Assembly: GCF_002355435.1 (NCBI RefSeq)
Contig: NZ_AP017313.1
Span: forward strand, 6,262,001-6,326,000
Direction: 5' to 3'
Source: Mucilaginibacter gotjawali
GTDB taxonomy: Bacteria > Bacteroidota > Bacteroidia > Sphingobacteriales > Sphingobacteriaceae
DNA: 64,000 nt
In this document: piece after piece, positions 60,952-64,000 of the stretch
Layout: each line of letters begins with the position of its first letter
Numbering within the stretch: position 1 is the first letter of the stretch
Made by a program: the position numbers and the translations under genes
The notes under the pieces: generated by a model
The model's database searches: none
Seen by the model: only the letters and a program-made list of their open reading frames with translations
What the model was told of the DNA's origin: nothing

Positions 60952-62109
60952 TCAGACAGTCTGAAGGTGTGCAGACTGGCCTTCGTAAAAGGGATAATCG
61001 GTATATCCTTTTTCATCGCCGCCGTAAAATGTTTCCCGATCATAGGCATTCAGCTCATAGCCGTTTTTGAATCTTTCTACGAGATCAGGATTGGCGATGA
61101 AGAACCGGCCGAATACGATGGCATCTGCATCCCCTTTTTGAAGCGTGTTTTCAGCATCTTCGCGGGTAAATCCCCCGGCAGCCAAAACTGGACCTTTAAA
61201 GATTTGACTTAATTGTCCGGCAGCAACCGGCGCCACATATCCTTCTTCTTTTTCTACGTTGTTCACAATCCGGGGATCAACTACATGCAGATAAGCCAGG
61301 CCAAATTGATTCAGCTGTTCAGCGACGTGGCTAAATAATGCAGCCGGATTAGAATCGCCCATACCTCCCCAAGTTCCACTTGGAGATACGCGAACTCCTA
61401 CACGGTCGCCTCCCCAAACTGATGCAATAGCCTCCACTACTTCCAGTAAAAAGCGTGCGCGGTTTTCGATAGTGCCGCCATATTCATCGGTACGTTTGTT
61501 GGAGATGTCCTGTAAGAATTGGTCCACCAGGTAGCTGTTCGCGGCATGGAGTTCTACGCCATCAAATCCTGCTTTCATTGCATTTTCTGCTCCTTTGCGG
61601 AAATCTTCGATGATTGCATGGATTTCCGGTACGGTTAAGGCCCGGTTTTGAGAAGCCGGTAGCCATCCATTTGGCGTCAAAGCAAAATTTTCATGATATA
61701 CCTCTGAAGGCCCTACCGGCAGCCCACCACCGGGTTGCAAATCCACATGTGACTGACGGCCTACGTGCCAAAGCTGCGAGAACATTTTACCGCCCTTTGC
61801 ATGAACCGCGCTGGTTACCTTCTTCCAACCTTTAGTTTGTTCGTCAGTGTGAATTCCCGGCGCTCCAAAATAACCATGTCCGTTTGATGACACTACGGTC
61901 GCTTCTGATATGATCAAGCCACCCCTGGTTGCTCTTTGACTGTAATAGCTTGCCATCAGATCATTGGGGATATTACCCGGCATATCTGTTCTTAGCCTGG
62001 TAAGCGGGGCCATGATTACCCGGTGACCCAGTTCTAACCGGCCTAGTTTTACCGGTGTAAAAAGTTTAGCGTTGCGAAAGTCAGTTCCGGTTGATGTTTG
62101 TGTGTCCAT
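60952..62109 (-). CDS. Old Yellow Enzyme-family alkene reductase
   Basis: A 385-aa FMN-dependent ene-reductase: substrate-binding HAANSYLVDQFLQDISNKRT and GGTIENRARFLLEVVEAI, SQLWHVGRQSH, and VGVRVSPSGTWGGM, with FMN-binding KGPVLAAGGFTREDAENTL near the C-terminus. It reduces activated C=C bonds with NAD(P)H and helps detoxify electrophiles. Similar to NemA. The preceding region (62110-62551) has no TTGTAAGGA-type promoter. Confidence 0.93.
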   Translation of the reverse strand: MDTQTSTGTDFRNAKLFTPVKLGRLELGHRVIMAPLTRLRTDMPGNIPNDLMASYYSQRATRGGLIISEATVVSSNGHGYFGAPGIHTDEQTKGWKKVTSAVHAKGGKMFSQLWHVGRQSHVDLQPGGGLPVGPSEVYHENFALTPNGWLPASQNRALTVPEIHAIIEDFRKGAENAMKAGFDGVELHAANSYLVDQFLQDISNKRTDEYGGTIENRARFLLEVVEAIASVWGGDRVGVRVSPSGTWGGMGDSNPAALFSHVAEQLNQFGLAYLHVVDPRIVNNVEKEEGYVAPVAAGQLSQIFKGPVLAAGGFTREDAENTLQKGDADAIVFGRFFIANPDLVERFKNGYELNAYDRETFYGGDEKGYTDYPFYEGQSAHLQTV

Positions 62110-62502
62110 TTTATTTTCTTTAATATTTTATAATTCTTTACCCTGTTAGCTTAGTAGCTGTATTTATCGTGTTTTAATACAGTTCAAAGTTGAAGCTAAA
62201 TCTGCCATTAAATAGTATGCAGATTTTGAATATTAAACCATATCAGATGATGGGTTTATCAGCGTTCTGTCATGGCAGACCGGTAATTTCCTCCGGAAAA
62301 TGCAAATTGAACAGCTGGCTTTGCTTGGGCTCAGGGTTGTTGCCTCGGCATTTTTTCAGGATATTAAACGAACATTAATTTTCGCTGGAGATATTTGTGA
62401 TTACAATTGCTGAGAAGAAGGTGGTTAAAAAAGGAATTCTTTAAACAAGAAAATCCGAAACTGCCTGGTTTAGGATTTTTTTTCCGATCGGGTGCATTGG
62501 AC
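62110..62502. other. 393-bp non-coding gap upstream of the ene-reductase gene
   Basis: No gene is supported. Two 62-codon frames at 62190 and 62407 have no ribosome site or family likeness. The promoter of the ene-reductase must lie within the first 100 bp, but I cannot assign it. No notable repeat. Confidence 0.5.
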
Positions 62503-62531
62503 AAAAAAAAGGGCAATGAACGCCCTTTTTT
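62503..62531. terminator. Bidirectional A/T-flanked hairpin
   Basis: Eight As, GGGC (62511-62514), a 7-nt loop, GCCC (62522-62525) and six Ts form a terminator readable on both strands. It is 21 bp after the stop of the MXKDX-repeat gene on the minus strand. Confidence 0.8.
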
Positions 62532-62551
62532 GCAACTAAAACAACACCACC

Positions 62552-62902
62552 TTACATCTTACTTGCGGTATCTTTTTTGGCCATTTTGTCCTTAGACATT
62601 TTATCCTTGCTCATCTTGCCTTTGCTCATCTTGTCATCAGACATTTTATCTTTTGACATTTTATCCTTGCTCATCTTGTCTTTGCTCATCTTGTCATCAG
62701 ACATTTTATCCTTGCTCATTTTGTCTTTAGACATTTTATCTTTTGACATTTTGTCCTTGCTCATCTTGTCCATCTTTGCCATTTTGCCGGTATCCGTCGG
62801 TAAGCCGTGAACTGGGTTTGCCTGTGTAGTGATAGTTAAGCAAACCATCATTGCGGTAGCCATAAGGCCGGTTACTACTGATTTTAATTTTAGAGTTTTC
62901 AT
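62552..62902 (-). CDS. Secreted pentapeptide MXKDX-repeat protein
   Basis: A 116-aa protein: signal peptide (1-28, ending TTQA), a linker, twelve MSKDK-type pentapeptides at 47-106 (nine MSKDK, two MSDDK, one MSKGK), and MAKKDTASKM at the end. It matches the class annotated as pentapeptide MXKDX repeat protein, of unknown function. The charge is high and there is no Cys or His, so metal sequestration would depend on Met and Asp. Expressed from an ECF-type promoter (62934-62965). The repeats are nearly identical at the DNA level as well. Confidence 0.9.
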   Translation of the reverse strand: MKTLKLKSVVTGLMATAMMVCLTITTQANPVHGLPTDTGKMAKMDKMSKDKMSKDKMSKDKMSKDKMSDDKMSKDKMSKDKMSKDKMSDDKMSKGKMSKDKMSKDKMAKKDTASKM

Positions 62903-62933
62903 CGTTTTTCTTGTTTTTATTTACGTTTTTCTT

Positions 62934-62965
62934 GATTTGTCGTAGCTATACTAAAATCCTTACAA
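62934..62965 (-). promoter_or_regulatory. ECF-type promoter, copy B (before the MXKDX-repeat gene)
   Basis: Minus-strand TTGTAAGGA (62965-62957), 14 nt, CGACAAATC (62942-62934), then 31 bp to the ATG. Confidence 0.75.
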
Positions 62966-63009
62966 TTTATTTTTTTAATATTAATTTGATGTTTCAGCAA
63001 TGAGGCGGA

Positions 63010-63738
63010 TTATACCTGGGCCATGCCGCCATCCACGCATATCTCGCTGCCGGTAATGAAGCTGGAGTCAGCTGATGCCAGAAATAATGTGGTAGTTGCT
63101 ATTTCTTCAGGTTGCCCTATTCGCCCCATTGGGATCTGCGAAGACACTTGTTGCTTCATCTCTTCCCTTCCTGCAAAAGCAGCCGTTTCAATAGGGCCCG
63201 GACTTAGTACGTTAACGCGAATGCCTCTTGATTTCAGTTCGTTGGTCCATACTTTGGCATAAACTAAAAGGCCGGCCTTGCTTGCGCCATATGCACTTAG
63301 GTTTGGCATCCCTTTGATTGTTGCTATAGTGCCGGTCATAATTATAGATGCGTGGTCACGAAGCAATGGCAGCGCTTTTTGCACTGTAAAGAAAGTACCC
63401 TTTGCATTGAGATTAAACTGCTTATCAAAGCTTTCTTCGCTGACCTCTCCAAGCGGGGCATATTCTGCGGTTCCGGCGCTGGCATACAAGACATCGATAT
63501 GTCCTTTTTCCCGCTTAACCGTTTCAAATAATCGGTCAAGGTCGGCAAGGTTTGCCGAATCACCCAGGAATCCGGTCACATTGCTGCCGATGTTGGCTAC
63601 GGCCTCGTCCAATTCTTTCTGCCTTCGGCCGGTGATAAATACATAGGCCCCTTCGGCAACAAATAGTTTCGCTGTAGCTAAAGCCATTCCAGATGTTGCG
63701 CCGGTGATAACCGCCACTTTATTCTCTAATTTCTTCAT
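63010..63738 (-). CDS. SDR-family oxidoreductase
   Basis: A 242-aa classical short-chain dehydrogenase: cofactor loop ITGATSGMALATAK (14-27; GIG replaced by GMA), VLYASAGTAEYA, IIMTGTIATI and the catalytic YGASKAGL; end motif FITGSEICVDGGMAQV. Substrate unknown; quinone or aldehyde reductase members look alike. Preceded by an ECF-type promoter (63767-63798) and located 81 bp downstream of the sigma-factor gene on the same strand. Confidence 0.9.
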   Translation of the reverse strand: MKKLENKVAVITGATSGMALATAKLFVAEGAYVFITGRRQKELDEAVANIGSNVTGFLGDSANLADLDRLFETVKREKGHIDVLYASAGTAEYAPLGEVSEESFDKQFNLNAKGTFFTVQKALPLLRDHASIIMTGTIATIKGMPNLSAYGASKAGLLVYAKVWTNELKSRGIRVNVLSPGPIETAAFAGREEMKQQVSSQIPMGRIGQPEEIATTTLFLASADSSFITGSEICVDGGMAQV

Positions 63739-63766
63739 GGTAAATTATACGTTTAATGATTTACCT

Positions 63767-63798
63767 GATTGGTCGGTAATCGGAAATCATCCTTACAA
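63767..63798 (-). promoter_or_regulatory. ECF-type promoter, copy C (before the SDR gene)
   Basis: Minus-strand TTGTAAGGA (63798-63790), 14 nt, CGACCAATC (63775-63767), then 28 bp to the ATG. It lies just after the stop of the sigma-factor gene. Confidence 0.78.
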
Positions 63799-63819
63799 GA
63801 AATCTGATTTTACCTGCAA

Positions 63820-64000
63820 TTAATTCCAGTTTTTTTGAAGACAAGCCCTCAAATTGACTTTTGCGCGATGGATGATCACCCAAAAGTTTGCGTCTGATAC
63901 CTTTAGTTCCGAACAAATGGTCGTAGTGGATTCGTCATCCACATGTTTCATAGAGAAAATGGAAAGCCATAAGGGCGGAAGCTTTTGTATGCAGGCCCGT
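63820..64000 (-). CDS. ECF sigma-70 family factor, region 4 (5' part outside window)
   Basis: The minus-strand frame is open from base 64000 to a TAA at 63820-63822. The visible 59 residues read LPPLWLSIFSMKHVDDESTT, then ICSELKVSDANFWVIIHRAK and a Cys/Lys-rich end (VNLRACLQKNW). This is a sigma region 4 helix-turn-helix, which recognises the -35 element. It probably drives the three TTGTAAGGA promoters in this window. No anti-sigma gene follows it downstream. The gene continues beyond the window. Confidence 0.85.
   Translation of the reverse strand, partial: RACIQKLPPLWLSIFSMKHVDDESTTTICSELKVSDANFWVIIHRAKVNLRACLQKNWN

Noticed and set aside
62585..62764. Regular 15-bp tandem repeats that could suggest a CRISPR-like array
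   Set aside because: They are in frame and encode MSKDK pentapeptides of a secreted protein; there are no spacers and no cas genes.
62577..62810. Open frame on the plus strand opposite the MXKDX gene, rich in Leu/Ile/Ser
   Set aside because: It is the reverse-frame echo of the pentapeptide repeat; the minus-strand gene has a signal peptide, promoter and terminator.

Overview
The window is from a Bacteroidota chromosome, most likely a Sphingobacteriaceae member close to Mucilaginibacter or Pedobacter. This is inferred from content: a SusD/RagB protein, an STN/carboxypeptidase-regulatory TonB receptor followed by three DUF4249 lipoproteins and an MG2-like protein, promoters with the TAnnTTTG -7 box, few Shine-Dalgarno sequences and AT-rich intergenic DNA. 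No rRNA, complete tRNA, CRISPR array or intact transposase was seen.

Layout. (1) 1-855: 3' part of a SusD gene. (2) 990-11103, plus strand: a catabolic cluster with an exported flavin amine oxidase, two class III aminotransferases, an aldehyde dehydrogenase, an NhaC-type carrier, a GNAT and an amidohydrolase. It suits breakdown of an amine or omega-amino acid such as putrescine/GABA, and small intergenic repeats lie between its genes. (3) 11265-12698: an RMD1-type membrane protein and a hexapeptide acyltransferase. (4) 12929-22473: an outer-membrane uptake operon. (5) 22474-45750: an exopolysaccharide locus with GDP-mannose dehydratase, Wza-, Wzc-, Wzx- and Wzy-like proteins, glycosyltransferases, acyltransferases, an embedded ACP/ketoreductase/KAS III module and a beta-helix protein. 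It is bracketed by two paralogous WecG/TagA glycosyltransferases in opposite orientation, each near a copy of the same 26-bp element. (6) 46282-49402: an operon of an unrecognised basic protein, RtcB RNA ligase and release factor PrfH, with a long 5' leader holding a 14-codon ORF and alternative hairpins. This is a ribosome repair and rescue module. (7) 49861-51263, minus strand: an ArsR/SRPBCC/VOC operon with palindromic operators. (8) 51453-54753: a decayed accessory region with a tRNA-Ser-like 3' end plus terminator, a START-domain pseudogene, AbiEi antitoxin with a wrecked AbiEii toxin, an unrecognised 318-residue protein, and three palindromes spaced exactly 40 bp apart. (9) 54754-64000, minus strand: a coiled-coil-repeat histidine kinase, a DUF1223 protein, a MocR regulator, redox and membrane proteins, an Old Yellow Enzyme, an MXKDX repeat protein, an SDR and the end of an ECF sigma factor.

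Two signals deserve attention first. Three promoters in region 9 share TTGTAAGGA, exactly 14 nt, then CGAC(C/A)AAT(C/T), which defines a likely regulon for the sigma factor at the window edge. In the RtcB-PrfH operon, the leader architecture suggests that expression could be switched by ribosomes stalling on a tiny ORF.
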